From the NCBI GenBank assembly GCA_003161435.1, contig PMOS01000030.1, positions 37,949 to 101,948 on the forward strand: DNA of 64,000 nt, written 5' to 3'. Below the pieces are notes generated by a model, which saw nothing but the letters and a program-made list of their open reading frames with translations, searched no databases and had not been told where the DNA came from. This document shows positions 16,669 to 27,500 of this stretch, one piece after another. The position numbers and the translations under genes are program-made. The stretch is from Vulcanimicrobiota bacterium. GTDB lineage: Bacteria; Vulcanimicrobiota; Vulcanimicrobiia; Vulcanimicrobiales; Vulcanimicrobiaceae. Positions within the stretch are counted from its first letter, which is position 1. Every line of letters begins with the position of its first letter.

Positions 16669-17085
16669 TCAGAAGCGTTTCATGATGGCGATGCGGCCGG
16701 GGCCGGCGATCGCGAGGGTCAGGCCGATGCCGGCGAGCAGGATGAAGAACTCGACGCCTTCGCCCGACTGCTTGCCGCTGAAGTTCATGAAGAAGCCGTT
16801 CCGCGCATGCACCAGCACCGCGGCCGTCACCATGTCGATCGCGATGCCGATCGCGGCAAGCCGCGTGAGAATCCCCAGCACCAACGCGATGGGAGCCAAG
16901 AACTCGACCGCGATGACCAAATAGACGAGCGGCAACGGGATTCCCATGTTGCCGTGCAGGCCGGCAATGACTCCCGTGAGCCCGGGACCGCCGAACCAGG
17001 CGAGCGCCTTTTGGGCGCCGTGCGGCCAGATCACGACCGCCATCGTGAGGCGCAGGATCAGCAGGGCAACGTCGTTCGCGCGCAT
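16669..17085 (-). CDS. DoxX family membrane protein
   Basis: 138 residues with four transmembrane helices. DoxX signatures are present: LLILRLTMAVVIWPHGAQKAL with the HG...KL-like element, GIPLPLVYLVIAVEFLAPIALVLG, and NGFFMNF. DoxX proteins are inner-membrane proteins linked to thiosulfate:quinone oxidation in archaea and to redox balance in bacteria; most bacterial members lack a proven role. It converges with the symporter gene, seven bases apart. Confidence 0.85.
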   Translation of the reverse strand: MRANDVALLILRLTMAVVIWPHGAQKALAWFGGPGLTGVIAGLHGNMGIPLPLVYLVIAVEFLAPIALVLGILTRLAAIGIAIDMVTAAVLVHARNGFFMNFSGKQSGEGVEFFILLAGIGLTLAIAGPGRIAIMKRF

Positions 17086-17129
17086 GTCGCATCCTTACCC
17101 GCGAAGTCTGCGAATTCGATGGGTCGCCG

Positions 17130-19739
17130 TCAGCGCGCGCTCGCTCGCGGACCTTGCGCGCTCGCAGACTGCGCCGGCACGGGAAGCGCCACGAACGGCG
17201 CGGCGTCGCCGCCGGTCGGCGTGAAGAAGTCGGACATGTCGGTCGCCAGCAGATCGCCGATCGACAGGTTGCCCAAATGAAAAATCTGTTCGGTCGTCTT
17301 GAGCACGCTGACGGTCGAGAGATGCCGCAGCCCGATGTAGTGGCGCTTCACGTACGGTCCGACGACGACGGCATACGTGCGATACTCGTCGACGTGATCG
17401 CGTGAATCGGGCGCGTCGGCCGACATGACGAAGAGCACGGTGTGCCGCCACGACGGAAGGAGCGAGAGATACTGAGTGATCGCGCCGAGCGCGCGGTCCC
17501 CGTCGGCAACCTCTTCAGCCGGCGGTGGTATCCCGACTCCGGAGCCTCCGTGGTCGCCGGGCAACCAAATCGACACGTATTGAGGCTGTTGCCGGCGCGC
17601 TACGAGCGCGCCGTAGTCGCGGATGAACTCATGCGCCCGGCGCTCGTCGCGAATGCGTGGATTCCAACCCGGATAGTTCAGATCGACGTGCCGATCGAGA
17701 ACCGCCGGCGCGGGAACGTCGAGCGCGTAGCGCCCGCCCAAACCCTGGGTGATCGCATCCCGCTCGTCGATGCCGGTAAACGGAGGGTCGTCGACCCGCG
17801 GATCGACGGCGCTTCCCTGGTCGTAACCGCTGAGCTGCACCAAGTCACCGTAGTCGCGAAAACCGATGCGACGCCGGGCGAGCGCGTTGAAGATGTAGCC
17901 GCTGCGCGGATAATCCTCGGGATCTTCGTTCTGGTTGACGAGCTGCCCGCGGCCGGCCTTGGCGAACAACGTCCGTTCCGAGTACAGCGTCGCGATCCCG
18001 CCGGCGAGGAACTGGTGCGCGGCGTCGGACTCCTCGGCGTCGGCGAACAGATTCACCGCCACGCCGTAGCGCTTGGCCAGCGCGTGCAGATTCGGCGTGA
18101 TGCCTTCGGGAAACTGCGAGAACGCTACATCTCCACCGTTCGCTATGCCGATATCACCGAGCATCGCATCGAAGGTTCGGCCCTCCTCGAGGACCACCAC
18201 CACGTGCGTGAGCTCGCGCGGATAGCCCGGCGCCTTCGGCAGCACGCGACGCGTATTCGCCAGCGTCATCATCGTCGTCGATTTGAGCTGCACCGTACCG
18301 AGATCGATCTTCTGCAACGTCGACCAGACCGCAGTGGCGTCGCCGCCGATCGCCGGATCGCCGGTGTAATTGGGATCGTGACCGTAGCCTTTCGTGTTCA
18401 CGACGTACAGCGTACGATCGTCGGTCGCCAGCGCGAGCGCCGTCGGATACCAGCCGGTCGCGATCAGCCCGAGCCGGTGCAGGTGAACGGGATCGTGCGC
18501 GTCGATCACCGCAACCGCGTTCAACCCGGCGAGCGCGACGTACAACCGCGAGCCGTCTTTCGAGAGCGCGAGCGCGGCGGGCTGCGTCCCGTATGGACCC
18601 TTGTCGAACAGGCGCAGCTCGGTGCCGCCCACGACGCGCGGCGTCCCGTTGAGCGCAACCGTCGCGATGCGGTCGACGTTGGTCATCGCAACGAACGCGT
18701 AGGCGCCGTCGCGCGTAACGGCCAGCGCGGTCGGATGCGCTCCGCCGACGGTCCGCACGCCGTCGGGCGTTGCGTCCATGGGTAACGGTGCGTTGCCGAA
18801 CGGCGGCGCGTCCTGCGGCAGCGCGGAAAGATCGCCGCCCGCCGCGAGCTTCACGAACGAAAGCGACGAAGCGCGCTGCAGGTCGGCAGCCGGCGTTCGG
18901 AATTCCGGCGCCGGGGTGCTGTCGCGCAAGGATCCATAACGCATGAGGCCCTCGTTGGTGACCAGCAGTCGATCGCCGGCGATCGCGATACCGAACGGAA
19001 AGAACCCGACCTCGCGAGATGGCCCGCCGAGCGCGCGGGTGGCCGTGTCGATCGCGCTCACGCTGTCGCCGGCTTCGTCGACGACATACGCGCGGCGTCC
19101 GTCATTCGAAAGCGCGATCGATCCCGGGTAGCTATGGCCGCGATCGGCAAAGGCAGGATCGATCGGCGACGGCGTGGCGATGACGTGCTTGGCGTCCGGC
19201 CTCAGGTGCCCGTCGGCGTCGAGATCGAACGCATAAACGGCGTTCGAAGGGCCACCCGACGCGAGCACCAGCGTGCGGCCGGGCTGCACAGGATCGGCCA
19301 GCGCGGTTACCCCGACCCAGAATTTCTCGTCCGGCGAGCGATAGCGATCGACGACCTGCATCGTCGTCGTGTCGATCACCGCCAGGTTGAAACCGCCGGT
19401 CGCGCCGGACTCGACGAACGACGGGACCAACGCCTCGCGCTCGTCGTCGTCGCTGACGATCGCAAAGCGTCCGTCCGGGGTGAGCGCGACGCCGAGCGCG
19501 TTCATCCCGGTGACGACGCTCTGCCCGACCGGCGTGACGATGCGGCCGGACGGCAGAACCGCGTCGTAGACGCCGCCACGCAGGTGACCGGTGGGAATGT
19601 TGCCGGCCGGCGCCGCGTACTCGACCGTCGGCACCCGGACCGCGGCGGCGCGCGCCGGCGCGCGATGCGGTGTCGCCGCGGCGACGGCGGTGGGGGCGAG
19701 CATCGCCAGCGCGAGCGCGAGGATATGCGGTTTCATCAT
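17130..19739 (-). CDS. Exported YncE-type beta-propeller / phosphoesterase fusion
   Basis: 869 residues with a signal peptide. Residues about 60-480 form a beta-propeller of YVTN/YncE repeats (GVALTPDGRFAIVSDD, ALSKDGSRLYVALAGLNAVAVID). Residues about 500-860 form a PF04185-type phosphoesterase/alkaline phosphatase domain: HVVVVLEEGRTFDAMLGD matches the ENRTFD nucleophile region with Asn replaced by Gly, followed by SIWLPGDHGG and VLFVMSADAPDSRDHVDEYRT. The family is related to acid phosphatases and phospholipase C. It should act in the periplasm or on the surface. It seems monocistronic. Confidence 0.85.
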   Translation of the reverse strand: MMKPHILALALAMLAPTAVAAATPHRAPARAAAVRVPTVEYAAPAGNIPTGHLRGGVYDAVLPSGRIVTPVGQSVVTGMNALGVALTPDGRFAIVSDDDEREALVPSFVESGATGGFNLAVIDTTTMQVVDRYRSPDEKFWVGVTALADPVQPGRTLVLASGGPSNAVYAFDLDADGHLRPDAKHVIATPSPIDPAFADRGHSYPGSIALSNDGRRAYVVDEAGDSVSAIDTATRALGGPSREVGFFPFGIAIAGDRLLVTNEGLMRYGSLRDSTPAPEFRTPAADLQRASSLSFVKLAAGGDLSALPQDAPPFGNAPLPMDATPDGVRTVGGAHPTALAVTRDGAYAFVAMTNVDRIATVALNGTPRVVGGTELRLFDKGPYGTQPAALALSKDGSRLYVALAGLNAVAVIDAHDPVHLHRLGLIATGWYPTALALATDDRTLYVVNTKGYGHDPNYTGDPAIGGDATAVWSTLQKIDLGTVQLKSTTMMTLANTRRVLPKAPGYPRELTHVVVVLEEGRTFDAMLGDIGIANGGDVAFSQFPEGITPNLHALAKRYGVAVNLFADAEESDAAHQFLAGGIATLYSERTLFAKAGRGQLVNQNEDPEDYPRSGYIFNALARRRIGFRDYGDLVQLSGYDQGSAVDPRVDDPPFTGIDERDAITQGLGGRYALDVPAPAVLDRHVDLNYPGWNPRIRDERRAHEFIRDYGALVARRQQPQYVSIWLPGDHGGSGVGIPPPAEEVADGDRALGAITQYLSLLPSWRHTVLFVMSADAPDSRDHVDEYRTYAVVVGPYVKRHYIGLRHLSTVSVLKTTEQIFHLGNLSIGDLLATDMSDFFTPTGGDAAPFVALPVPAQSASAQGPRASAR

Positions 19740-19764
19740 CTTCTTCGTTGGAACGGAACGAGGA

Positions 19765-21201
19765 TCAGCGCAGCGCGCGGCCGAGGCGTTCGACGGCGCG
19801 CACCAGCGCGTCGTCGTCGAGATCTCCGAAGGAGAGCCGGAGGGCGGGCGGGCCGCTCCTGGTCGGATAGAACGGATCGGCGGGCATCACCAAGACCCCT
19901 TCGCGAGCACACTGGTCGAATGCCGCCTGCGTCGAGAGGCGAGGCGGGAGCCGCAGCCAGACGTTGGTCCCTGCCTGCGGCGCGCGCACGTCGGCCCACG
20001 GCAACGCGTGCGCCAGCGCGTCGACGAACAAATCGCGCCGGCGCCGGTAGAGCGCGCGCGCATGCTTGAGATGGCGCGGATAGGCGGGCGAGCGCAGAAA
20101 GCGCCAGAGGGCCCGTTGCGTTAGGGTCGAGGTGAACGAATCGGTCCGCACTTTTGCCGCCTCGATCGAGTCGCGCATGGCACCCTTCACGCGCAGATAG
20201 CCGATCCGCAGAGCCGGAAAGATCGACTTGGACAGCGACTCCATCATCACGACGCGGCCGTCGGTGTCGTAGGCCGCGAGCGGCGGCGGCGCCGGAGCGT
20301 CGTAGGTGAAGGTCCAACCGGTCTGGTCTTCGAGCACGACGACGTCGTAGCGGCGCGCCAGCTCGACGATCGCTTTGCCGCGGCGCGCCGGCAGCACGAC
20401 GCCGGTCGGGTTCTCCGCGATCGGGCAAATCGAGAACAGACGCGGCCGGTATTCGGAAAAGACGCGCTCGACGTCGTCGATCCGCACGCCGTCGGCGTCG
20501 CTGCGAACCTCGACGTAGCTCGCGCCGCGCGCGTCGAACACGCCGAGCGTCCCCGGATACGTCGGCGACTCGGACGCGACGACCGCGCGGTCTGCCAGCA
20601 GCACCGAGGCGATGAGGTCGGCGGCTTGCTGTGCCCCCGACGTGACGATGATCTCGCCGGCGGTCGCCGCGCAGCCGCGCGCAATGAGTCCGTCGGCCAG
20701 CGTCGCGCACAGATCGGGATCGCCGGTGTTCGCGCGATATTGCATCGCCTCGGGCGGATCGTCGGCGAACGTGCGTTGCATCGCGCGCCCGAACTCCACC
20801 ATCGGGAACGTCTCGGGTGCCGGATGCGCGGTCGCCAACGAGATCACGCCCGGCGCGCGCGCCTGCGCGAGCCGGTCCAGCACGCCTTCCATCCGCTCGC
20901 CGCGCGAGAGCAGCGACGGTTCCCAGGTGCGGGCGAACGGAGCGTCATCGACGGCCTTCGCCGGCGCGACGAACGTACCGCGACCGACGCGCGAAACGAC
21001 GCGCCCACGCGCGGCGAGCGTCTCGTACGCCTGCGAAACCGTCACCAACGCGACGTTCAGCCCCCCGGCCAGCGAGCGAATCGGAGGCAGCCGTTCGTTC
21101 GGCGCGAGCGCACCGCGCTCCATCGCAGCGGCGAGCGCGTCGGCGATCTGAACGTACAGAGGTCGCGGATCGCGCGGGTCGAGCGCGATCGCCGGGATCA
21201 T
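19765..21201 (-). CDS. MocR-type GntR/aminotransferase-fold regulator
   Basis: About 478 residues from the ATG at 21201; the longer ORF start runs into the response-regulator gene. A GntR winged helix (about 1-75: PLYVQIADALAAAMERGALAPNERLPPIRSLA, then RGRVVSRVGRGTFVAP) precedes a class I aminotransferase fold. The PLP lysine lies in ESLSKSIFPALRIGYL, with NPTG in the substrate loop. MocR proteins use bound PLP to sense amino acids, vitamin B6 or GABA and switch nearby genes. No PLP-synthesis or GABA gene is adjacent, so its target is unclear. Confidence 0.85.
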   Translation of the reverse strand: MIPAIALDPRDPRPLYVQIADALAAAMERGALAPNERLPPIRSLAGGLNVALVTVSQAYETLAARGRVVSRVGRGTFVAPAKAVDDAPFARTWEPSLLSRGERMEGVLDRLAQARAPGVISLATAHPAPETFPMVEFGRAMQRTFADDPPEAMQYRANTGDPDLCATLADGLIARGCAATAGEIIVTSGAQQAADLIASVLLADRAVVASESPTYPGTLGVFDARGASYVEVRSDADGVRIDDVERVFSEYRPRLFSICPIAENPTGVVLPARRGKAIVELARRYDVVVLEDQTGWTFTYDAPAPPPLAAYDTDGRVVMMESLSKSIFPALRIGYLRVKGAMRDSIEAAKVRTDSFTSTLTQRALWRFLRSPAYPRHLKHARALYRRRRDLFVDALAHALPWADVRAPQAGTNVWLRLPPRLSTQAAFDQCAREGVLVMPADPFYPTRSGPPALRLSFGDLDDDALVRAVERLGRALR

Positions 21202-21227
21202 GCCGCGGCCGGGAGCGCGCTCACGGC

Positions 21228-21914
21228 TCAGCGCTCGTCGAGCCGATAGCCGATACCGCGCACGCTGCTGATGGTCAGCGTCGCAGCGACTTCGTTGAGC
21301 TTCTTGCGTAGCGCCGCGACATGGACGTCGACGACACGCGTCGGGACGCCGGAAACGTCGTTCCAGACGCGTTCGAGGATCTGCGCGCGGGTCAGCAATT
21401 TGCCGACGTTCTCGGCCAGATACCACAACAGGCGAAACTCGAGCGCGGTCAGCGTCACGCTCCGGCCGTTGTTCTCCAGCGTGTGGAAGTCACGCACCAA
21501 GGTAGCGCCGCCGATCGCGAGGCGGCCTTCCTGGTCGGTCTTGCGCGAACGCTCGCGGCGGCGCAGAAACGATTGCACGCGCGCCACCAGCTCGTTGCCC
21601 GAGAACGGCTTGCGGATGTAGTCGTCGGCGCCCAGCCCGAGCCCCTTGAGCACGTCGTTTTCGCTGGAGTGAGCGCTCACCATGAGGATGAATGCGTCCG
21701 ACGAGTTCGCCAGCGAGGTGCACACGTCGAGCCCCGAGATGTCGGGTAGCTCGACGTCGAGCAGCACGACCGCCGGTTTGAAGGCGGGCTCCGCCTCGAG
21801 TCCGGCCGAGCCGGTGTTCACGATCCGGACCTCGTAGCCGCTGCGCTCCAGGATCATCTTCTCGAACATCGCGACATCGGCGTCGTCTTCGATGATCAGT
21901 ATGCGATCGGACAC
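21228..21914 (-). CDS. OmpR/PhoB-type response regulator
   Basis: About 228 residues from the GTG at 21914 (VSDRILIIEDD). The receiver domain has the acidic pocket (EDD), phospho-acceptor VLLDVELPD, the switch MVSAHSS and the lysine IRKPFS. The C-terminal winged helix reads LTALEFRLLWYLAENVGKLLTRAQILERVWND ... VDVHVAALRKKL ... VRGIGYRLD, typical of OmpR/PhoB DNA binding. No histidine kinase is adjacent, so it is an orphan. The ORF-track start at 21944 overlaps the malic enzyme end and is less likely. Confidence 0.92.
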   Translation of the reverse strand: MSDRILIIEDDADVAMFEKMILERSGYEVRIVNTGSAGLEAEPAFKPAVVLLDVELPDISGLDVCTSLANSSDAFILMVSAHSSENDVLKGLGLGADDYIRKPFSGNELVARVQSFLRRRERSRKTDQEGRLAIGGATLVRDFHTLENNGRSVTLTALEFRLLWYLAENVGKLLTRAQILERVWNDVSGVPTRVVDVHVAALRKKLNEVAATLTISSVRGIGYRLDER

Positions 21915-21915
21915 G

Positions 21916-23364
21916 TCAGAGCGCTCCCACGGGCGCGCTGACATTTTCGTCGGGCATCAGCAGCTCGCGCCGCGCGACGCCGTCCTCGATCGCCGCCTGG
22001 GTCACGGCTTGCGCGACCGCATCGACGACGCGCGTGTCGAACACGCTCGGGACGATGTACTCGGCGCTGCGCTCGTCTCCGACGATGCCGGCGATCGCGC
22101 GCGCCGCCGCGAGCTTCATCCCCTCGGTGATCTTGCGCGCGCGGCAATCGAGCGCGCCGCGGAAGATGCCGGGAAACGCCAGCAGGTTGTTGATCTGGTT
22201 CGGGAAGTCGCTGCGACCGGTCCCCATCACCGCGACATACGGTGCCGCCGCGTCGGGCATCACCTCGGGGGTCGGGTTCGCCATCGCGAACACGATCGGG
22301 TCGCGCGCCATCGTCGCGATCCACTCGGGCTGCAAGATCCCCGGCGCGCTCACGCCGATGAAGACGTCGGCCCCGCGCAGGACGTCACGCAGCGAACCGC
22401 GCCGGTTCTCACGGTTGGTGTGCTCGGCCAGCCACGTCCAGTGCGAGTTCTGATAGTGCTGGTCGCGGCTGAGCGCGCCGTCGCGGTCGACCGCGATCAC
22501 GTCGCGAACGCCGGCCGCGAGCACCATCTTGATCGTCGCGGTGCCGGCGGCGCCGCTGCCGGTCAGCACGATCGTAAGGTCTTCGAGGTTCTTACCGACG
22601 ACGGCCGCCGCGTTCATCAGCGCCGCCAGGATCACCACCGCAGTGCCGTGCTGGTCGTCGTGCATCACCGGGATGTCGAGCTCCTCGACGAGCCGGCGTT
22701 CGACCTCGAAACAGCGCGGCGCGCTGATGTCCTCGAGGTTGATCCCGCCGAAGATCGGCGCGATCCGTTTGGCCGTGGCGACGATCTCGTCGACGTCCTT
22801 GGTATCGAGGCAGATCGGAAAGGCGTCGATGTCGGCGAACTGTTTGAAGAGCATGCACTTGCCCTCCATCACCGGCGCCGCCCCGTACGGGCCGATGTCG
22901 CCCAAGCCCAGCACCGCGGTGCCGTCGGTGAGGACGCACACCGTGTTGCGCTTGATCGTCAAGGCGTAGGCCTTGTTCGGATCCTTCGCGATCGCCGACG
23001 AGACGCGCGCGACGCCCGGCGTGTAGACGGTCGAGAGATCTTGCCGCGTCTTCACCGGCCGCGTGATCCCGGTGCGAATCTTGCCGCCCAGGTGGGCCAG
23101 GAAGGTCGCGTCCGATACGTTGAGGACGCGGACGCCTTCGAGCGCTTCGATCGCTTGCCGCACCTGGTCGCCGACGAGCTCGCTCGAGACGTTCACGGTC
23201 ACGTCGCGCGTGATCGTCGTCTTGCCGACGGTCCGCGTGTCGACCGCACCGACCATTCCACCGGCGTCGCCGATTGCCGAGGCGAGGATGCCGAACGAAC
23301 CGGGCGTATTCGGGGTCTCGAGCCGCATCACGAGTTGCGTGCCGATCGCAGGAGCAGAGGCCAT
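21916..23364 (-). CDS. NAD(P)-dependent malic enzyme with N-terminal ACT-like domain
   Basis: About 482 residues from the ATG at 23364. An ACT-like regulatory domain (about 8-80, LVMRLETPNTPGSFGILASAIGDAGG) precedes the malic enzyme core: VYTPGVARVSSAIA with the catalytic tyrosine, TIKRNTVCVLTDGTAVLGLGDIG, the lysine in MEGKCMLFKQF, metal-binding DDQHGTA, and Rossmann motif GSGAAGTAT. It decarboxylates malate to pyruvate, feeding acetyl-CoA or gluconeogenic precursors. The ACT domain suggests allosteric control by an amino acid. The 772-residue ORF in the track extends into antisense of the cyclase gene and is not real upstream of 23364. Confidence 0.93.
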   Translation of the reverse strand: MASAPAIGTQLVMRLETPNTPGSFGILASAIGDAGGMVGAVDTRTVGKTTITRDVTVNVSSELVGDQVRQAIEALEGVRVLNVSDATFLAHLGGKIRTGITRPVKTRQDLSTVYTPGVARVSSAIAKDPNKAYALTIKRNTVCVLTDGTAVLGLGDIGPYGAAPVMEGKCMLFKQFADIDAFPICLDTKDVDEIVATAKRIAPIFGGINLEDISAPRCFEVERRLVEELDIPVMHDDQHGTAVVILAALMNAAAVVGKNLEDLTIVLTGSGAAGTATIKMVLAAGVRDVIAVDRDGALSRDQHYQNSHWTWLAEHTNRENRRGSLRDVLRGADVFIGVSAPGILQPEWIATMARDPIVFAMANPTPEVMPDAAAPYVAVMGTGRSDFPNQINNLLAFPGIFRGALDCRARKITEGMKLAAARAIAGIVGDERSAEYIVPSVFDTRVVDAVAQAVTQAAIEDGVARRELLMPDENVSAPVGAL

Positions 23365-23446
23365 TGAGGTCCCGTACGCGTTCCCCCGCGAGGTGTCCTC
23401 GCCGCGCGGGCCGTGGAAACGGCGCCGTTGCGGGCATGATGTATCC

Positions 23447-24472
23447 ATGACGCCGGTCACAGCCGCCGCCGCCGGGGCGCTCGGAGCGTTGGCCATCATC
23501 GCCGCGGCGACGGGCCGGCCGTTGCGGCGTCGCCGCGAGGCCCTCGAAGCCGCCGGTGCGGCCGCCGTGGCAACGATCGCGCTGATCCTGGGCGGGGACG
23601 AAGGCGTGCTCGGCGGGGTCGCCGTCGTGCTGGGGGCCGCCGCCGTCACGCGGTACGTCCAGGCGATCCGGGCGGCGACCCGCGACGCGCCGGCACGCCT
23701 GTTCGCGGCGTTCGAGCGCGACAGCGAAGCGAAGGCCCGCTTCCTTCCTCGCATGCTGGTCGAACGGCTAGGGCGCAACTCCCTTGCCGACGTGGAGATC
23801 GGCGACCGGGCGACCCAGCCGATGACCGTGCTCTTCGCGGACATCCGCGATTCGACCGCGTTGACCGAGGCGCTCTCGTCCGAGGATGCGTTCGTCCTCA
23901 TCGCGGACTTCTTCGCGCGCTCGGCGCGCGTGGTGCGCGCCCATCGGGGCACCGTCGACAAGTACCTCGGCGACGGGTACATGGCGCTGTTCCCGCGCCG
24001 GGTCGAGGACGCGCTCGACGCCGCGCTCGCGCTGCGCGACGCGGTCCAAGATCTCAATCGCGAAGGACTCGGACCGGCGATCGAGGTCGGCATCGGGCTG
24101 CACACCGGACCGGTCACCTTCGGGACGGTCGGCGACGCGCTGCACATCGACACCACGGTCGTCTCGGATACCGTCAACACGACCAAACGCGTCGAGGGAC
24201 TCTCCAAGCGACTGCGCGTCCCAATCGTCGCCACCGAAGACGTGATGAACGCGGTTCGCGACGCGGCCCACTATCACGCGCGCTCGCTCGGCCGGCACAA
24301 GGTGCGCGGAAAACGCGAACCGCTCGATGTGTACGCGATCCAGGCGGTGCCCGACGTCCGCCGCATCACGACGATCCGCAGTGCCGTGAAACAACCCACC
24401 ACCACGAGGCCGCCTGCTTCCGCGAGCCACGCCGCAACCGCGGTGAAGCAACCCGTCGAACTCCCCCGCTAG
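23447..24472 (+). CDS. Membrane-anchored class III adenylate/guanylate cyclase
   Basis: About 341 residues from ATG 23447. Two N-terminal hydrophobic segments (about 3-22 and 38-65) are followed by a class III cyclase domain (about 120-290). The first metal-binding aspartate is in TVLFADIRDST; KYLGDGYMALF carries the second; GIGLHTGPVTFGTVG and DTVNTTKRVEGLSK give the transition-state Asn/Arg region. A disordered proline/threonine tail ends the protein. It should make cAMP (or cGMP) at the membrane. It starts 82 bases from the divergent malic enzyme, sharing its promoter region. Confidence 0.9.
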   Translation: MTPVTAAAAGALGALAIIAAATGRPLRRRREALEAAGAAAVATIALILGGDEGVLGGVAVVLGAAAVTRYVQAIRAATRDAPARLFAAFERDSEAKARFLPRMLVERLGRNSLADVEIGDRATQPMTVLFADIRDSTALTEALSSEDAFVLIADFFARSARVVRAHRGTVDKYLGDGYMALFPRRVEDALDAALALRDAVQDLNREGLGPAIEVGIGLHTGPVTFGTVGDALHIDTTVVSDTVNTTKRVEGLSKRLRVPIVATEDVMNAVRDAAHYHARSLGRHKVRGKREPLDVYAIQAVPDVRRITTIRSAVKQPTTTRPPASASHAATAVKQPVELPR

Positions 24473-24479
24473 CGCTCAG

Positions 24480-24532
24480 CGGCGGATCGGCCGAAGGCCG
24501 AACGCGAGTGTTCGCGCACTTTGCGCGAACAC
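24480..24532. terminator. Double hairpin between convergent genes, likely bidirectional terminator
   Basis: Two adjacent inverted repeats between the convergent cyclase and tricorn genes: TCGGCC-gaa-GGCCGA, and GTGTTCGCGC-acttt-GCGCGAACAC (10-bp perfect stem). No long T-run follows. Confidence 0.55.
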
Positions 24533-24533
24533 A

Positions 24534-27500
24534 TTACGGCGGCGGCAACACCGGGTGGTGGTCGGGGAACGGCGGTTGATGGAACGTCGGGACCGGATGC
24601 GCTGCCAGCAGCTGCATCGCTTTGGTCACGGCCGCTTCGAGTTGCGGATCGTGGCCTTCGCGGACCAGCTTGGGATCTTGCCAGACCTCGATGTCGGGTG
24701 CGATACCATGGCCCTCGACTTCCCATTGCCCGTGCAGTCCGCCGATGCCGGCGCGCGGTGAGGTGACGCCGCCGCCGTCCATGAGCGGCGGGTAGCCCCC
24801 GATGCCGACCAAACCGCCCCAGGTGCGCACGCCGACCAACGGGCCGAGCCCGGCTTTGCGGAAGTACCACGGCATGGCGTCGCCGCCCGAACCGGCGAAC
24901 TCGTTGATCACCATGACCTTCGGACCGTAGATCGCCAACGGCGGGTCGATCGTCGTCTTGCCTTCGCGACTCACGACGACGCCCATCGGTTTGCGGCCGA
25001 GCAGGTCGATGATATAGTCCGCGATCTGTCCACCGTGGTTGAAGCGTTCGTCGATGACGACGCCCTGCTTGCCGATCTGCGAGAAGAAATACCGGTTGAA
25101 GTTGGTGAACCCGCCGCTGCCCGTATCGGGAAGGTACACGTACGCGAGCTTGCCGCCGCTGAGCTGATCGACTTTGCGGCGGTTGCTCTCGATCCAGGCG
25201 AGGTTGCGCAGGCGGGCCTCGCTGCGCACCGGCACGACGACGACGTCGCGCGCGCCGCTGCCGTCGGCATTGGGACCGACGCGAATCGTCGTCTGCTTGC
25301 CGGCGGTCTCTTCGAAGAAGCTATAGACCTCTTGCGATGCGGTGACGTTGCGTCCGTTGACCGCCAACAGGTACTCGCCGACTTTGACGTTCGTCCCCGG
25401 CTGCGTGAGCGGCGCCTGCACGTCGGGATTCCAGTTCTCGCCGTCGTAGATCTTGCTGATCCGATAGCGGTCGTTCTCGACGCGGTAGTCGGCGCCGAGG
25501 AGGCCGACGGTGATGGTGCGCGTCTGCGGCGGCGGACCCTTGACGAACATGTGCCCGACCGAGATGTAGCTGAGCATCTCGCGCATGAGGAACGTCAGGT
25601 CGTCGCGCGACGAGAGCCCGGCCACATACGGTTCGAAGCGCTTCTCCGCGGCCGCGATGTCGAGCCCGTGGAAGTGCGGATCGTAGAAGAACTCGCGCTG
25701 GAGACGCCACGCCTCGTGGTACATCTGCGCCCACTCCTTGCGCGGCTCGACGTAGACTTCGAGCGTCTGCGTGGCGAGCGCGCCGGCGCCGGGATGCACC
25801 GGCTGGCTCGTCGGGACGATGAACCAGCGCCGCGCCATCGTGTACAGCAGATGATCGCCGTCGGCTGCGACGACGGCGCCGTTCGTGCCCGCTACGATCG
25901 GCTTCGCCTTGCGCGACTTGAGATCGAACAGCTCGACGTCGAACGTCGGTGGCCCCGGGTCGAGCTGCGCGAGCGGCGCTTTGAACAGGAACAACTCGCC
26001 GGGCTTGCCGGCACCGATCGCGGCGTAGTTCGCTTCCTCGACCGGCAGCGCCACGATGCGCTGCAGTATCCCGTCGAGATCGATCCCGAACTTCGGCTTC
26101 GCGGCAGCGGCCACCGCGGCGGGCGGCTTCGACGCGGCGGGCGACGGCGCGGGCGATTCCGGCGCAGGCGCACCGTCCGCCCGGCCTTTGGTTTCTTCGT
26201 CGGCGGTCTGCGGTGACAGCGGCGACGTCAGATCCCGCCGCAGCACCGCGGCGTACACAGAGCTGCTGGTGATCCGTCCGTCGGCCTCCATGTCCAAGCC
26301 GTTGGCGGTGAGCGCGGTGTTGGTGCTCGCGGTGAAGTACAAGTACTTCCCGTTCTTGTCGAAGACCGCGTTGCCGACGTCGCTCATCCCATCGGTCACC
26401 CGGTGCGCGCTGTGCCCGTCGAGCGAGTACACGAACGCCGCGTGTAAAAAGTTGTCGAGCTCGCTCGTGTAGGCGAGCCAGCGGCTGTCGGGCGACCAGT
26501 CGGGTGCGAATTGTGTCGGACCGAAATCACCGTACGGTTCGGTCGCGACCTTCACCGGCGTCGGATGATCGAGATCGACGTACCACAAGTTCAGCCGCTT
26601 GTCGGAGTATGCGATCTTCTTGCTGTCCGGTGACCAGACCGGCGCATAATAGTACGTTGGCGAGGATCCCAGCGAGATCACGCGAGCGGGCTCGAGACCG
26701 CGCTGATCGCGGATGTGCAGCGTGTATTCGCCCGAGGCGTCGGAGAAGTACGCGATCGACTTCCCGTCCGGTGACCAGCTTGGGCTGCGCTCTTCGACGC
26801 CGGGCGTCTTGGTGATGTTGCGAACATCGCCTTGCTCGACCGGAACGGTGAGGATGTCACCGTGCGCCTCGAACACCGCGCGGACGCCGTTGGGTGAGAT
26901 CGCGGCATTCTGGATCGAGAGACCAACGTTCTCCCAGTGGGGTCGAACCGCGGTCAGGTCGGCGGCGAGCGTCACGCGGACGGGCTCACTGCGGCCGGCG
27001 GCAATGTCGTACAGATGCAGTGCGCCGAACTGCGAGTAGACGATCGCGTCAGGTCCGGCCGACGCCTCCGTGATGTCGAAGCCGTCGTTCTTGATCAGCT
27101 TCTCGACTTTGCGGCTTCGCGTGTCGTAGGTGAACAGCGTGATCGGCCCCTCGCGGTCCGAGACGAAGTAGACCCGGTCGCCCACCCACATCGGCAGGTT
27201 GTCGTTCGAGCCGTTGCGCGGCACGGCGACGGTGCTGGAGTCGGCGAGGTTCGCGATCAGAACGTACGTCGTCTGGCCGCCGCGGTAACCTTTCCAGAAC
27301 GGCTCCCATTGGAAGTTCGGCACGTACGCGAGGTGCGTTCCGTCGGGCGAGTAGGATCCGGTTTCCGCCATGGTGAGCGGAAGTTCGGTCGGGTTCCCGC
27401 CCGCCGTCGAAATCGTGTAGAGCTGATCGGGATCCGAATAGCTCGCGCGGCTCGAACGGAACAGCACGCGCTTTCCGTCGGGCGTCCAGCCGACCGCGAC

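Noticed and set aside
23364-24234. N-terminal 290 residues of the 772-codon malic enzyme ORF
   Set aside because: This part is antisense to the cyclase gene; the malic enzyme starts at 23364.
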